64,000 nt of DNA. Origin: Amycolatopsis bullii (GTDB taxonomy: Bacteria; Actinomycetota; Actinomycetes; Mycobacteriales; Pseudonocardiaceae). A program made the position numbers and the translations under genes. The notes beneath the pieces are model-generated. The model was not told where the DNA came from. It did not search any database and worked only from the letters and a program-made list of their open reading frames with translations. Positions 37,076 through 46,792 of the stretch are shown piece after piece (position 1 is the stretch's first letter; each line of letters starts with the position of its first letter). The stretch lies in NCBI RefSeq assembly GCF_014654205.1, contig NZ_BNAW01000003.1, positions 1 to 64,000 on the forward strand, in the 5' to 3' direction.

Positions 37076-38224
37076 TCAGTGCTTGGTGACGAGCTCCCAG
37101 CCCTCGACGTCCTCGGGGCTGCGCGGCGCCGGGCCGACGTACTTGGCCGACGGCCGCACCAGGCGTCCGGTGCGCTTCTGCTCGAGGATGTGCGCGGCCC
37201 AGCCGGCGGTGCGGGCCGAGCTGAACATCGCGGGCATCATGTGCGGCGGGACCTGCGCGAAGTCCAGGATGACCGCGGCCCAGAACTCGACGTTGGTCTC
37301 GATCGGGTGATCCGGGCGCCGCTCGCGCAGCTCCTTCAGCGCGGCCTGCTCCAGCGCGGCGGCCGCCTCGTAGCGGGTCGCGCCGAGCTCCTGGCAGGTC
37401 CGCCGCAGCACCCGCGCCCGCGGGTCCTCGGCCCGGTAGACGCGGTGGCCGAAGCCCATCAGGCGTTCCTTGCGGTCGAGGATGCCCTTGACCAGGCCCT
37501 CGGGGTCACCGGTGCGCTCGACCTCTTCGATCATCGGCAGCACGCGCGCCGGGGCGCCACCGTGCAGCGGGCCCGACATCGCGCCGATGGCGCCGGACAT
37601 GGCCGCCGCCACGTCGGCGCCGGTGGAGGCGATGACGCGGGCGGTGAAGGTCGAGGCGTTGAGGCCGTGCTCGGCGGCCGACACCCAGTAGGCGTCCAGG
37701 GCCTTGACGTGCGCCGGGTCCGGCTCGCCGCGCCAGCGGATCAGGAACCGCTCGGTGATCGAGTGGGCCTCGTCGACGCGGGCCTGCGGGACGGCGGGCT
37801 GGCCGATGCCGCGCGCCGACTGGGCGACGTAGGACAGCGCCATCACCGAGGCGCGGGCCAGCTGCTCGCGGGCCTCTTCGTCGGTGATGTCGAGCAGCGG
37901 GCGGTACCCCCAGATCGGGGCGAGCATGGCCAGCGCGGCCTGGACGTCCACCCGGACGTCACCGGTGTGCACCGGCAGCGGGAACGGCTCGGCGGGCGGG
38001 AGGCCGTGACCGAACCGGCCGTCCACGAGGAGGCCCCAGACGTCGCCGAAGGTCACCTTGCCGGCGAGGTCCTCGATGTCGACGCCGCGGTAGCGCAGGG
38101 CACCGCCGTCCCGGTCGGGTTCGGCGATTTCGGTGTGGAAGGCGACGACGCCCTCCAGGCCCGGTCGGAAGCCGTCGTCGGGTTGGCCGGACGGCTGTGG
38201 CTTGCTGATCGTGGAGGTAGTCAC
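37076..38224 (-). CDS. citA: Citrate synthase 2
   Basis: This 382-residue citrate synthase condenses acetyl-CoA and oxaloacetate. It has HGLNASTFTARVIAST, GPLHGGAPARVLPMIEEV and LMGFGHRVYRAEDPRARVL, holding the two active-site histidines. It is shorter than and only distantly similar to GltA at 61233, and matches the CitA subtype of actinobacteria. The GTG at 38224 has AAAGGTT upstream. It diverges from the urease operon. Confidence 0.92.
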   Translation of the reverse strand: MTTSTISKPQPSGQPDDGFRPGLEGVVAFHTEIAEPDRDGGALRYRGVDIEDLAGKVTFGDVWGLLVDGRFGHGLPPAEPFPLPVHTGDVRVDVQAALAMLAPIWGYRPLLDITDEEAREQLARASVMALSYVAQSARGIGQPAVPQARVDEAHSITERFLIRWRGEPDPAHVKALDAYWVSAAEHGLNASTFTARVIASTGADVAAAMSGAIGAMSGPLHGGAPARVLPMIEEVERTGDPEGLVKGILDRKERLMGFGHRVYRAEDPRARVLRRTCQELGATRYEAAAALEQAALKELRERRPDHPIETNVEFWAAVILDFAQVPPHMMPAMFSSARTAGWAAHILEQKRTGRLVRPSAKYVGPAPRSPEDVEGWELVTKH

Positions 38225-38377
38225 TGTTTCGCGGAACCTTTCGGTGCGCTTTTCCCCGGCTGGTTGCTGCTGGTCGCGCGGTTGGAGGAAGCGCACTGAA
38301 TGCGCGCCACATCGCACGGATGGATAGACCTTGCTCTCTTGACCGGCCACTGGCAATCGAAAGATGCGGTGGTTTCG

Positions 38378-38405
38378 GTCACGATTACGAGAACGATTCA
38401 GTCAC
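38378..38405 (+). promoter_or_regulatory. GlnR-like box upstream of ureA
   Basis: GTCAC-GATTAC-GAGAAC-GATTCA-GTCAC approximates the GlnR arrangement of gTnAC and GaAAC half-sites at about 11-base steps. It lies about 110 bases before ureA in the citA/ureA divergent region. GlnR control of urease is known in other actinomycetes; this particular site is inferred. Confidence 0.4.
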
Positions 38406-38512
38406 CGAGCCCTCCGGTCAGGAGAATTTTCACCACGCAGTGTGACGAAGCCCAGGTAAATCCTGTGTTTCCGAACCCGGCGCCCCCGCGTTTCGGGTGA
38501 TAGACCTAGCGC

Positions 38513-38815
38513 ATGCACCTCAGCCCGCAGGAGCGCGACAAGCTGCTCATCCACGTGGCGGCCGACGTCGCGCGGAAGCGGCTGGACCGCGGCGTCAAGC
38601 TCAACTACCCCGAGGCGGTCGCGCTGATCACCGACCACGTCCTCGAAGGCGCCCGCGACGGCCGCACGGTCAGCGAGCTGGTGGCCAGCGGCCGGACCGT
38701 GCTGTCCCGGGCGCAGGTGCTCGACGGCGTGCCCGAGATGGTCGACTCCGTGCAGGTCGAGGCCACCTTCCCGGACGGCACCAAGCTCGTCACCGTGCAT
38801 GACCCGATCGTGTGA
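38513..38815 (+). CDS. ureA: Urease subunit gamma
   Basis: This 100-residue UreA is part of the nickel enzyme that hydrolyses urea to ammonia and CO2. [20 protein letters not shown] and [21 protein letters not shown] are canonical. It is the first gene of ureABCFGD. There is no clear ribosome site before the ATG, so a leaderless or weakly led message is possible. The gap to ureB is 11 bases. Confidence 0.97.
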   Translation: MHLSPQERDKLLIHVAADVARKRLDRGVKLNYPEAVALITDHVLEGARDGRTVSELVASGRTVLSRAQVLDGVPEMVDSVQVEATFPDGTKLVTVHDPIV

Positions 38816-38826
38816 GGAGTGGCTGG

Positions 38827-39132
38827 ATGCGCCCTGGTGAGATCGTTCCCGGCGAGGAGCCGGTGGAGCTGAACCCGGGCCGCGCGCGCGTCCGGCTGCT
38901 GGTGCGGAACCTCGGCGACCGGCCGGTGCAGGTCGGCTCGCACTACCACTTCGCGGCCGTGAACCCCGGCCTCGAGTTCGACCGCGAGGCCGCCCGCGGT
39001 CACCGGCTCGACGTCCCGGCGGGGACGTCGGTGCGCTTCGAACCCGGCGTCGAACGGGAAGTCGATCTCGTTCCCCTGGCCGGCGCGCGGCGCGTCCCGG
39101 GCCTGCGGTCCGAATTCGCGGGGGACTTTTGA
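38827..39132 (+). CDS. ureB: Urease subunit beta
   Basis: This 101-residue UreB has [19 protein letters not shown] and the conserved [29 protein letters not shown] ahead of ATG 38827 provides the ribosome site. It overlaps the start of ureC by one base. Confidence 0.97.
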   Translation: MRPGEIVPGEEPVELNPGRARVRLLVRNLGDRPVQVGSHYHFAAVNPGLEFDREAARGHRLDVPAGTSVRFEPGVEREVDLVPLAGARRVPGLRSEFAGDF

Positions 39133-40847
39133 TGCCGCAGATCGATCGTGAGCGCTACGCCGAGCTGTTCGGCCCGACCACCGGCGACCGCATCCGGCTC
39201 GCCGACACCGACCTGCTGATCGAGGTCACCGAAGACCGCTCGATGGGCCCCGGCGGCTCCGGCGACGAGGTGCTCTTCGGCGGCGGCAAGGTCATCCGCG
39301 AGTCCATGGGCCAGGGCACGGCGACCCGCGCCGAGGGCGCGCCCGACCTGATCATCACCGGCGCGGTGATCCTCGACCACTGGGGTGTCGTCAAGGCCGA
39401 CGTCGGGGTCCGCGACGGCCGGATCGTCGGCATCGGCAAGGCGGGCAACCCGGACACGATGGACGGCGTCGACCCGGCCCTGGTCATCGGGCCGTCGACC
39501 GAAGTGCTGTCCGGCAACGGCAAGATCCTCACCGCGGGCGGCATCGACTGCCACGTCCACTTCATCTGCCCGCAGCTCGTCGACACGGCACTGGCCGCCG
39601 GGCTGACCACTTTGGTCGGTGGCGGCACCGGGCCGAACGAGGGCACGAAGGCCACCACCGTCACGCCCGGCGCGTGGAACCTCGGCCGGATGCTGTCCGC
39701 CATGGACGGTTACCCGGTCAACGTCCTGTTGCTGGGCAAGGGCAACACCGTCCGGCACGAGGCGCTGCGCGAACAGCTGGCGGCCGGTGCGGGCGGGTTC
39801 AAGCTGCACGAGGACTGGGGCACCACGCCGGCCGCCATCGACGCGTGCCTGACCGTCGCCGACGAAGCCGGTGTCCAGGTGGCCATCCACACGGACACGC
39901 TGAACGAAGCCGGATTCCTCGAATCCACTGTGGACGCCATCGGTGGCCGCTCGATCAACGCCTACCACACCGAAGGGGCCGGCGGCGGGCACGCGCCGGA
40001 CATCATCCAGGTCGTCTCGCTGCCGAACGTGCTGCCGTCGTCGACCAACCCGACCCGCCCGCACACGGCCAACACCCTCGACGAACACCTCGACATGCTG
40101 GTGGTCTGCCACCACCTCAACCCGTCGGTGCCCGAGGACCTGGCCTTCGCCGAGAGTCGCATCCGGCCGACGACGATCGCCGCCGAGGACGTCCTGCACG
40201 ACATGGGCGCGATCTCGATGATGAGCTCGGACTCGCAGGCGATGGGCCGGATCGGCGAGGTGATCATCCGAACCTGGCAGACCGCGCACGTGATGAAACG
40301 CCGCCGCGGCGCCCTGCCCGGCGACGGAGCGGCCGACAACCTGCGCGCGCGTCGCTATGTCGCCAAATACACGATCAACCCGGCCATCGCGCACGGCATG
40401 GAGACCGAAATCGGCTCGGTCGAGGTCGGCAAGCTCGCCGACCTGGTGTTGTGGGAGCCGAAATTCTTCGGCGTTCGCCCGCACGTGGTGCTCAAGGGCG
40501 GCTTCCCGGCGTGGGCGGCGATGGGCGACGCGAACGCGTCCATCCCGACGCCCCAGCCGGTCATGGCGCGGCCGATGTTCGGCGCGGCCATCGGGGCCGC
40601 GTTGAGTCTGCACTTCGTCGCGCCGTCCGCATTGGACAGTGCGTTGCGCGAGCAGTTCGGGATCACGCGGCCGCTGGTCGCCGTGTCGGACATGCGGGCG
40701 CGGACCAAAGCGGACATGGTGCTCAACGACGCGACACCGGACGTGCGCGTCGAGCCGGACAGCTTCGCGGTGCACGTCGACGGCGAGCTGATCGAGCCGC
40801 AGCCGGTGACGGAACTGCCAATGGCGCAAAGGTACTTCCTCTTCTGA
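39132..40847 (+). CDS. ureC: Urease catalytic subunit alpha
   Basis: This 571-residue catalytic subunit has the full nickel site: His141 and His143 (HVHF), carbamylated Lys224 (GFKLHEDWG), His253, His279 ([14 protein letters not shown]) and Asp367. The flap Cys326-His327 ([15 protein letters not shown]) is also present. The ATG at 39132 overlaps the ureB stop; a TTG three bases earlier is less likely. The rare codon ACT appears in a TCCACTGTGGA motif at 39924. Confidence 0.97.
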   Translation: MPQIDRERYAELFGPTTGDRIRLADTDLLIEVTEDRSMGPGGSGDEVLFGGGKVIRESMGQGTATRAEGAPDLIITGAVILDHWGVVKADVGVRDGRIVGIGKAGNPDTMDGVDPALVIGPSTEVLSGNGKILTAGGIDCHVHFICPQLVDTALAAGLTTLVGGGTGPNEGTKATTVTPGAWNLGRMLSAMDGYPVNVLLLGKGNTVRHEALREQLAAGAGGFKLHEDWGTTPAAIDACLTVADEAGVQVAIHTDTLNEAGFLESTVDAIGGRSINAYHTEGAGGGHAPDIIQVVSLPNVLPSSTNPTRPHTANTLDEHLDMLVVCHHLNPSVPEDLAFAESRIRPTTIAAEDVLHDMGAISMMSSDSQAMGRIGEVIIRTWQTAHVMKRRRGALPGDGAADNLRARRYVAKYTINPAIAHGMETEIGSVEVGKLADLVLWEPKFFGVRPHVVLKGGFPAWAAMGDANASIPTPQPVMARPMFGAAIGAALSLHFVAPSALDSALREQFGITRPLVAVSDMRARTKADMVLNDATPDVRVEPDSFAVHVDGELIEPQPVTELPMAQRYFLF

Positions 40848-41518
40848 TGGACCTTTCGGCGCTGATTCTCGCGGACTCCCGGTTTCCCGGCGGTGGTCAC
40901 GTCCACAGCGGCGGGCTAGAGGAAGTCGTCTCGCGGAAACTGGTGGATTCCGTGCGCGACCTCCCGGGGTTCCTTTCCGGACGGTTGCGGACGGCGGGAT
41001 TTCTCGCGGCGGTTTTCGCTGCTGCTTCCGCGCACGCGGCTGTCGACGGGGGAAATTGGTCGCTTTTGGACAGTGAGCTGGACGCGCGCACGCCTTCGCT
41101 CGCCCAGCGCGAGGCATCCCGGGCGCAAGGCCGCGGGACCGCGCGGGCCGGGCGGATCGCGTGGCCGTCACCGGTGCTCGAAGCGCTGCTCGCCGAAACT
41201 CCGCGGCCGCACCACTCGATCGTGCTGGGCGCGCTGGTCGGCGTCGCGGGTGGCTCACCGCACGACGCCGCCATGGCGGCCGCCTACTTGTCGGTGAGCG
41301 GCCCGGCGAGTGCCGCGGTCCGGCTGCTGGGGCTCGACCCCTTTGCCGTGAACGCCGTCGTGGCGCGGTTGGACCTGGCTTCCGTTTGTGCGGAAGCAGC
41401 CGCCGTGGCGGGCGACGACCCGGCTTCCCTGCCGTCGCCGGGGTCGCCGGCGTTGGATCTGTTCGCCGAGGCCCACGCCCGGCACCACCAGGAAGAGGTG
41501 CGTCTCTTTGCCAGCTGA
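40847..41518 (+). CDS. ureF: Urease accessory protein UreF
   Basis: This 223-residue accessory protein works with UreD and UreG in nickel insertion. [19 protein letters not shown] is the UreF signature. The start overlaps the ureC stop by one base, and its 3' end overlaps ureG by 11 bases. Sequence beyond the N-terminus is divergent, as is usual for UreF. Confidence 0.93.
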   Translation: MDLSALILADSRFPGGGHVHSGGLEEVVSRKLVDSVRDLPGFLSGRLRTAGFLAAVFAAASAHAAVDGGNWSLLDSELDARTPSLAQREASRAQGRGTARAGRIAWPSPVLEALLAETPRPHHSIVLGALVGVAGGSPHDAAMAAAYLSVSGPASAAVRLLGLDPFAVNAVVARLDLASVCAEAAAVAGDDPASLPSPGSPALDLFAEAHARHHQEEVRLFAS

Positions 41519-42197
41519 AGGCCACGGCCACGGACACTTCCACGAGGTCAACTTCGACCCGACGGCGGCGGAACCCGACCACTACGACGCGGCGCCCACC
41601 GCCGGCCGCGCTTACCGGATCGGCATCGGCGGCCCGGTCGGCTCCGGCAAGACGGCGCTGACCGCGGCGCTGTGCCGCGCGCTGGGCGACGAGATCAACC
41701 TCGCCGTCGTCACGAACGACATCTACACGACCGAGGACGCGGACTTCCTGCGTCGCGCGGGTGTCCTGGACCCGGAGCGGATCGAGGCGGTGCAGACGGG
41801 CGCCTGCCCGCACACGGCGATCCGCGACGACATCACCGCGAACCTCGACGCGGTCGAGCGGCTCGAGGAGAAGTTCCCCGGCCTCGACCTGGTGATCATC
41901 GAGAGCGGCGGCGACAACCTGACGGCGGTGTTCAGCCGCGGCCTGGCGGACAGCCAGATCTTCGTGGTCGACGTCGCGGGCGGCGACAAGGTGCCGCGCA
42001 AGGGCGGTCCCGGCGTCACGACGGCGGACCTGCTGGTGATCAACAAGATCGACATCGCGCACCTGGTCGGCGCGGACATGGCCGTGATGACCTCGGACGC
42101 GCACCGGATGCGGGGCTCGCTGCCGGTGATCACGCAGTCCCTCGTGGACACCCCGGACGCGCCCGCGGTCGCCGGCTGGGTCCGCTCGCTGCTGTGA
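41508..42197 (+). CDS. ureG: Urease accessory GTPase UreG
   Basis: This 229-residue SIMIBI GTPase has P-loop GGPVGSGKT (residues 41-49), metal-binding Cys100-Pro101-His102 ([12 protein letters not shown]), VINKIDIA and ESGGDNL. The start is a TTG at 41508 with GGAAGAGG nine bases upstream. It gives an N-terminus [10 protein letters not shown] whose His cluster could store nickel, a role often filled by UreE, which is missing from this operon. Confidence 0.95.
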   Translation: MPAEGHGHGHFHEVNFDPTAAEPDHYDAAPTAGRAYRIGIGGPVGSGKTALTAALCRALGDEINLAVVTNDIYTTEDADFLRRAGVLDPERIEAVQTGACPHTAIRDDITANLDAVERLEEKFPGLDLVIIESGGDNLTAVFSRGLADSQIFVVDVAGGDKVPRKGGPGVTTADLLVINKIDIAHLVGADMAVMTSDAHRMRGSLPVITQSLVDTPDAPAVAGWVRSLL

Positions 42198-42889
42198 AGG
42201 CCCACGCGCGGCTGACGGCGTGCTTCGACGGCTCGCGCACGGTGCTGCGGGAGCTGCGTTCGATGGCGCCGCTGACGCTGTTCCCCCGCCGGGGCCGTGG
42301 TTCGACGGCGGTGGTGCACCTGGTGAACTCGGCCACTTCGCCGCTGGGCGGGGACGATCTCACGCTTTCGATCCACGTCGGACCCGGGGCTTCGCTCCGG
42401 CTCTCCGGGGTGGCGGCGACCCTGGCTCTGCCTGGCCTGCACGGTGAAGGTTCATTGTCCACAGTGGAGGTGGTCGTCGAACCGGGTGGGTCGCTGGAGT
42501 ACCTCCCGGAGCCGACGGTGGTGACCGCTCGGGCGCGGCACAACGCGGTCTTCCGGGCTTCGCTGGCTTCGGATGCCTACCTGCACACGCGCGAGGTGCT
42601 GGTGCTGGGCCGGGCCGGGGAGAGGCCGGGTTCTCTGGTGAGCACCCTGGACGTGGTGCGGGCTGGGACGCCAGTGGTGCGTCAGACGCTTCCGGTGGGG
42701 GATGCGGGTTTGGACGGGAGCTTGGCCGTGCTGGCGGGCCGCCGGGTGCTGGTCACGGACCTGGAGGTCGGCGGCCCCGAGCTCCCGGCGGCGTCCGGTG
42801 AGTGGTGGTCCCGCAGCCCCCTCGCTGCGGGCGGCACCCTCACCACTTCTCTCGCCCCGGACGCGGTCACCGCGCTCCGCCCGTTCTGA
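42194..42889 (+). CDS. ureD: Urease accessory protein UreD
   Basis: This 231-residue UreD/UreH is the platform that binds apo-urease. It keeps [39 protein letters not shown] and [12 protein letters not shown]. The GTG start overlaps the ureG stop by four bases. It is the last gene of the operon. TCCACAGTGGA occurs at 42459. Confidence 0.92.
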   Translation: MKAHARLTACFDGSRTVLRELRSMAPLTLFPRRGRGSTAVVHLVNSATSPLGGDDLTLSIHVGPGASLRLSGVAATLALPGLHGEGSLSTVEVVVEPGGSLEYLPEPTVVTARARHNAVFRASLASDAYLHTREVLVLGRAGERPGSLVSTLDVVRAGTPVVRQTLPVGDAGLDGSLAVLAGRRVLVTDLEVGGPELPAASGEWWSRSPLAAGGTLTTSLAPDAVTALRPF

Positions 42890-42931
42890 GCAGCCCCCGT
42901 TTTCCACGCTACCGGGGGCCACCGACAGTTC

Positions 42932-44032
42932 TCAGAACTTCGTGCCCAGCCAGGTCATTGCCACCGGGCCGCCGATCGAGACCCCGCCGATGTGCTCCAG
43001 CAGCGGGAACTCCTGCCACGTCACCTTCGCGCCCAGGGCCTGCCAGCGGTCGCGCAACGCCGTTCCGACGCTGAACGGGATCAGCTCGTCCAACGTCCCG
43101 TGGTACAGGTACACCGGCGGCTTCGGGGCCGTCGTGCCCAGGTGGTTCTCCGTCAGGCGGGCCTGCCAGCGCGGGTCGTGGATCGGGTCCGGCACCGTCA
43201 CGAAGTCCTGCAGGTGCGCGAACGGCGCCGCCGCGCCCAGCTCCACCGTGCACGCCTTCGACACCCGGGCCACCGCTTCGCGGCCGCGGTCGTTCAGGAT
43301 CGACGCGAACGGCACGTCCGGGTACGCCGCCGCGAAGCCCGTTGCCGCGCCCAGGACCAAGCCGAACGCCACGCCGCCGTCGTTGGACGCGAACACCGCG
43401 TTCAGGTCCGCCGGGACGCCGCCGGCCGCCACCCCCACCACGTTCAGCGAAGGCGCGTACGTCGCTTGCAACTCGGCCGCCCACGCCGCGGCCTGGCCGC
43501 CCTGCGAGTAGCCGAACACGCCCACCGGCCCGGACGGGGACAGCCCCGCGCCGGTCACCCGGGAAGCGGCCCGCGCCGCATCGAGCACCGCCCGGCCTTC
43601 GGACTGCCCGACCGCGTACGTGTGCGTGCCCGGTGTGCCGAGTCCTTCGTAGTCGGTGACGACGACGGCCCAGCCCTGCGTCAGCGCCTGCGCGAGCAAC
43701 GCGCTTTCGTTCTCGATGCCGTGCGCCAGGAGGTTCGAAGGCGCGCACTGGTCGCCGAGGCCGTGCGTCCCGACCGCGTACGTGATCAGGGGGCGCGGAC
43801 CGCCGCGCACCCACGGTGTCGGCGGCACCAGCAGCGTGCCGGAGACGGCGTTCGGTTCGCCGGTCGCCGACGTCGAGCGGTACAGGAGGTGCCAGGCTTT
43901 GACGGGCGCCGGGAACGGGCCGACGAACACCGTCGTCGGCCGCTGTTCCAAGAGGACGCCCGGGTCCGCGTGCGCCGCGGGGGCGGCTGTCACGAAAAGG
44001 AGCGCGACGGCGACCAGTAACCGACGAAGCAT
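42932..44032 (-). CDS. Secreted lipase of the secretory lipase (LIP) family
   Basis: This 366-residue protein has a signal peptide (MLRRLLVAVALLFVTAAPAA then HA) and the alpha/beta hydrolase nucleophile GYSQGGQAAAW near residue 175. VVVTDYEGLGTPGTHTYAVG and YLYHGTLDELIPF fit the LIP-like family, which also includes ester hydrolases of unknown substrate. GGAGG lies seven bases before ATG 44032. It is convergent with ureD. Confidence 0.87.
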   Translation of the reverse strand: MLRRLLVAVALLFVTAAPAAHADPGVLLEQRPTTVFVGPFPAPVKAWHLLYRSTSATGEPNAVSGTLLVPPTPWVRGGPRPLITYAVGTHGLGDQCAPSNLLAHGIENESALLAQALTQGWAVVVTDYEGLGTPGTHTYAVGQSEGRAVLDAARAASRVTGAGLSPSGPVGVFGYSQGGQAAAWAAELQATYAPSLNVVGVAAGGVPADLNAVFASNDGGVAFGLVLGAATGFAAAYPDVPFASILNDRGREAVARVSKACTVELGAAAPFAHLQDFVTVPDPIHDPRWQARLTENHLGTTAPKPPVYLYHGTLDELIPFSVGTALRDRWQALGAKVTWQEFPLLEHIGGVSIGGPVAMTWLGTKF

Positions 44033-44138
44033 CGTTGCCTCCGGTTTGGGGGTACTCGAAGCGGAGTGGTAATCGAGGTTTTCACAATTTAGCCAGACCG
44101 GTAGGATCCGGCAATCCCTCAGAAGGAGGAGACAACCG

Positions 44139-44849
44139 TTGGCTCGCACGTACGGCGGCGTCGCACCCGAACAACGTCGCGCGGACCGGCGCGAGCGGCT
44201 GCTCACGGCCGGTCTCGAGCTGTTCACGAGCACCGGCTTCCGGCAGACGAAGATCACCGAGGTGTGCGCCCGCGCCGGCGTCTCGACGCGGAACTTCTAC
44301 GAGGAGTTCACCGGCAAGGAGGACGTGCTGCGCACCCTCCACGACCGGATCAACAGCCTCGCGCTGCAGCACGTCACCGCCGCGCTCGACAAGGTCGCCG
44401 AAGCCGACGCCGTCACCCGCATCGCCACGCTGCTCGACGTCTTCATCGACACGGTCACCGTGGACCCCCGGCTCCCGCGGCTCAACTACGTCGAAGCCGT
44501 CGGCGTCAGCGCGGAGCTGGAGGAGCAGCACCAGGTGTGGGTCGACCGCTGGGCGACGTTCATCGAGACCGAAGCGCGGCGCGCCGCCGAGCACGGTGCG
44601 GCGCCCGACCGCGACTACCGGCTGACGGCGATCGCCCTGGTCGGCGCGGCCACCGGGCTGCTGCGGGAGTGGCAGGCGCACGAGCCGCCGCTGCCCGTGC
44701 AGGACGTCGGCGCGGAGCTGCGCGCGCTGATGCTGGCCGCCATCATGCGGCCCGGAAAAATCATGGAAATCCCGGGCAACCCCGGCGCGCCCTCCGGCGT
44801 GGAACAGTCGAGCCGGGAGGGGGAACCGGGGGGAGGCCGGCTCGCGTGA
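44139..44849 (+). CDS. TetR family transcriptional regulator
   Basis: This 236-residue regulator has ITEVCARAGVSTRNFYEEFTG as its helix-turn-helix (about residues 39-59). The start is a TTG with the strong ribosome site AAGGAGG about ten bases upstream. The last 35 residues (GNPGAPSGVEQSS and a Gly-rich tail) are disordered. It lies between a divergent lipase gene and a convergent permease gene; the lipase is the more likely target. Confidence 0.87.
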   Translation: MARTYGGVAPEQRRADRRERLLTAGLELFTSTGFRQTKITEVCARAGVSTRNFYEEFTGKEDVLRTLHDRINSLALQHVTAALDKVAEADAVTRIATLLDVFIDTVTVDPRLPRLNYVEAVGVSAELEEQHQVWVDRWATFIETEARRAAEHGAAPDRDYRLTAIALVGAATGLLREWQAHEPPLPVQDVGAELRALMLAAIMRPGKIMEIPGNPGAPSGVEQSSREGEPGGGRLA

Positions 44850-44891
44850 GGGCCCTTTCCCGGCTGCGGACGCCGGGAAAGGGTCCTCACG
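44845..44891. terminator. 20-bp palindromic terminator between convergent genes
   Basis: CGTGAGGGCCCTTTCCCGGC faces its complement with one mismatch across seven bases. It overlaps the TetR stop and ends four bases before the permease stop, so it serves both strands. There is no U-tract. Confidence 0.75.
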
Positions 44892-44894
44892 ACT

Positions 44895-46562
44895 CTACGG
44901 CGTCCGGACCGTCGGCAGGCCGAGCGCGACCGGGCCGGTCGTCTGGCACACGTCGTGGCAGGTGTTGTCGAGCGTGCAGCACAGCGAGCAGATCGGGCCG
45001 TCCTGCTTCGCGCAGTCGGCGACGTCCGGCAGTTCGTACGGGTCGCCGCAGGCCGAGCAGGTGTGCGTCGCGCGCAGATCCGCGTCCGGGCCGGCGACGG
45101 TGTTCTCCCGCGCCAGGTAGTACTTCCCCTTCGTCGCGACGGCGAGGGTGGGGACTCCCGCGATCGCGATGACCAGCGCGAGCAGCGGGCTGAAGGCCGC
45201 GAGGAACGGCCCGAACGCGCCGAAGTAGGCCACGATCGACACCGCCGACGCGACGAGCATCGAGCCGAACCCGACCGGGTTGATCTTGTGCAGGTAGGCC
45301 CGCTTGAACTCGATGTACCGCGGGGACAGGCCCAGCGGCTTGGCGATCACCAGGTCGGCGCAGACGGCGCCGATCCACGCGATGGCGACGTTCGAGTAGA
45401 AGCCGAGGATCTTGTTCAGGAAGCCGAACGCGCCGAACTCCATCAGCGCGAGCGCGATCCCGCAGTTGACCAGCACGTACCAGACCCGTCCCGGGTGCTT
45501 GTGCAGCACGCGGGAGAAGAAGTTCGCGAACGACAGCGAGCCGGAGTAGGCGTTCGTCGTGTTGATCTTGATCTGCGAGACGACGACGAACAGCGCGGCG
45601 AACGTCAGCGCCACCGGCCCGAGGGCGGGCTTCACCGCTTCGAGGTAGGGCGCGATCGGCTCCAGCGCGTGCGCCTTCCCGACGACGCCGAGCGCGAGGA
45701 AAGCCAGCAGCGCGCCGCCGATCTGCTTCGCGGCGCCGAGGATCACCCAGCCCGGGCCGGCCGCGAGCACCGCGGCCCACCACGACCGCTTGTTCTCCGC
45801 GGTCTTTTCGGGCATGAACCGCAGGTAGTCGGCCTGCTCGCCAATCTGCCCGATTAGCGACAGCGCGACCCCCATGCCGAAGCCGAACCCGATGGCGGAG
45901 AACCCGGCGCCGGCGCCCTCGGTACCCCCGAAGTGGGTGAACTCGGCGAACTTGCCGGGCTCCCGCACCAGCACGACGACGAACGGCAGCACCAGGCCGG
46001 CGATCCACAGCGGCTGCGTCCAGGTCTGCATCTTCGCCACCGCGCCCATGCCGTAGAGGGCGAAGGGCAGCACGATGAGCGTCGCGAGCAGGTAGCCGAC
46101 GGGCAGCGGGATGCCGAGGGCGAGCTCGAAGGCCTGGCCCATGATCGAGCCTTCGAGCGAGAAGAAGATGACGGTGAAGCTCGCGTAGACGAGCGACGTC
46201 AGCGTCGACCCGAAGTAGCCGAAGCCGGCTCCGCGGGTCAGCAGGTCCATGTCCACTCCGGACTTCGCGCAGGCGGCTGCGATGGGCACGCCGGTCACGA
46301 AGATGACGACGGCCGCGGCGAGGATCGCCAGGACGCCGGAGGTGAAGCCGTAGGAGAGGACGATGCTGGCGCCGATCGCGAAGTCGGCGAGGTAGGCGAT
46401 GCCGCCCAGCGCCGTCGTCGCGACCACGAACGGGGACCATTTCCGGAACGAATGAGCGGCGAAGCGCAGCGAGTAGTCTTCGCGGTTCTCGTTCGCCGCG
46501 AGCGGGGCGTAGCGGCGTTTCGGCGGGGCACTCTTTTCGGCACTGGACAGGGTCTCGGTCAT
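44895..46562 (-). CDS. NCS1 family permease with an eight-cysteine C-terminal tail
   Basis: This 555-residue polytopic protein has about 12 helices and resembles cytosine/purine/hydantoin permeases (NCS1). Features include AHSFRKWSPFVVATTALGG, an AYSGSLSFANFFSRV segment typical of helix 8 regions, and WYVLVNCGIALALMEFGAFG. The last 55 residues are cytoplasmic with eight Cys: CSAC, a lone Cys, CSLCC, then TCHDVC. From memory, similar tails link NCS1-like permeases to histidine kinases in other bacteria. A GlnR-like box upstream and the nearby urease operon suggest import of a nitrogen source. Confidence 0.85.
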   Translation of the reverse strand: MTETLSSAEKSAPPKRRYAPLAANENREDYSLRFAAHSFRKWSPFVVATTALGGIAYLADFAIGASIVLSYGFTSGVLAILAAAVVIFVTGVPIAAACAKSGVDMDLLTRGAGFGYFGSTLTSLVYASFTVIFFSLEGSIMGQAFELALGIPLPVGYLLATLIVLPFALYGMGAVAKMQTWTQPLWIAGLVLPFVVVLVREPGKFAEFTHFGGTEGAGAGFSAIGFGFGMGVALSLIGQIGEQADYLRFMPEKTAENKRSWWAAVLAAGPGWVILGAAKQIGGALLAFLALGVVGKAHALEPIAPYLEAVKPALGPVALTFAALFVVVSQIKINTTNAYSGSLSFANFFSRVLHKHPGRVWYVLVNCGIALALMEFGAFGFLNKILGFYSNVAIAWIGAVCADLVIAKPLGLSPRYIEFKRAYLHKINPVGFGSMLVASAVSIVAYFGAFGPFLAAFSPLLALVIAIAGVPTLAVATKGKYYLARENTVAGPDADLRATHTCSACGDPYELPDVADCAKQDGPICSLCCTLDNTCHDVCQTTGPVALGLPTVRTP

Positions 46563-46631
46563 GCCTGCCTCCGGGGGTGGTGGGGAACGGGCCGAAGGTA
46601 GGTGCGTCCTGTATCGATCCTGGTCCGGCGG

Positions 46632-46668
46632 GTAACGCGGGGGTTACGGCTTGTTGTCCAGCGGTTAC
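46632..46668 (-). promoter_or_regulatory. GlnR-like box upstream of the NCS1 permease
   Basis: On the minus strand the order is GTAAC-N6-ACAAC-N5-GTAAC-N6-GTTAC, close to the GlnR consensus of alternating gTnAC and GaAAC elements every 11 bases. It lies 70-106 bases before the permease start. It could equally affect pdxH on the other strand. Confidence 0.5.
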
Positions 46669-46792
46669 GGCCGGGTGGCGGGAAAGGGGTGTCGGTTGTC
46701 ACCGTTAGGTGGGTTCCGCTGCCGGTCGCGAGGCCCTAACGTGCCTAGAGCCGAAGTCGACTGATGCCCCGACCGGGCGTGGAGGTTTGGCG

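Noticed and set aside
37076..38224. 2-methylcitrate synthase (prpC)
   Set aside because: No prpB or prpD gene is adjacent, and the position next to the serC block fits citA. Substrate tests could still change this.
39000..42104. A 1034-codon open frame on the minus strand across the urease genes
   Set aside because: It is a shadow of ureB, ureC, ureF and ureG in a GC-rich genome. Its translation is low-complexity Arg/His/Asp/Gly without domain motifs.
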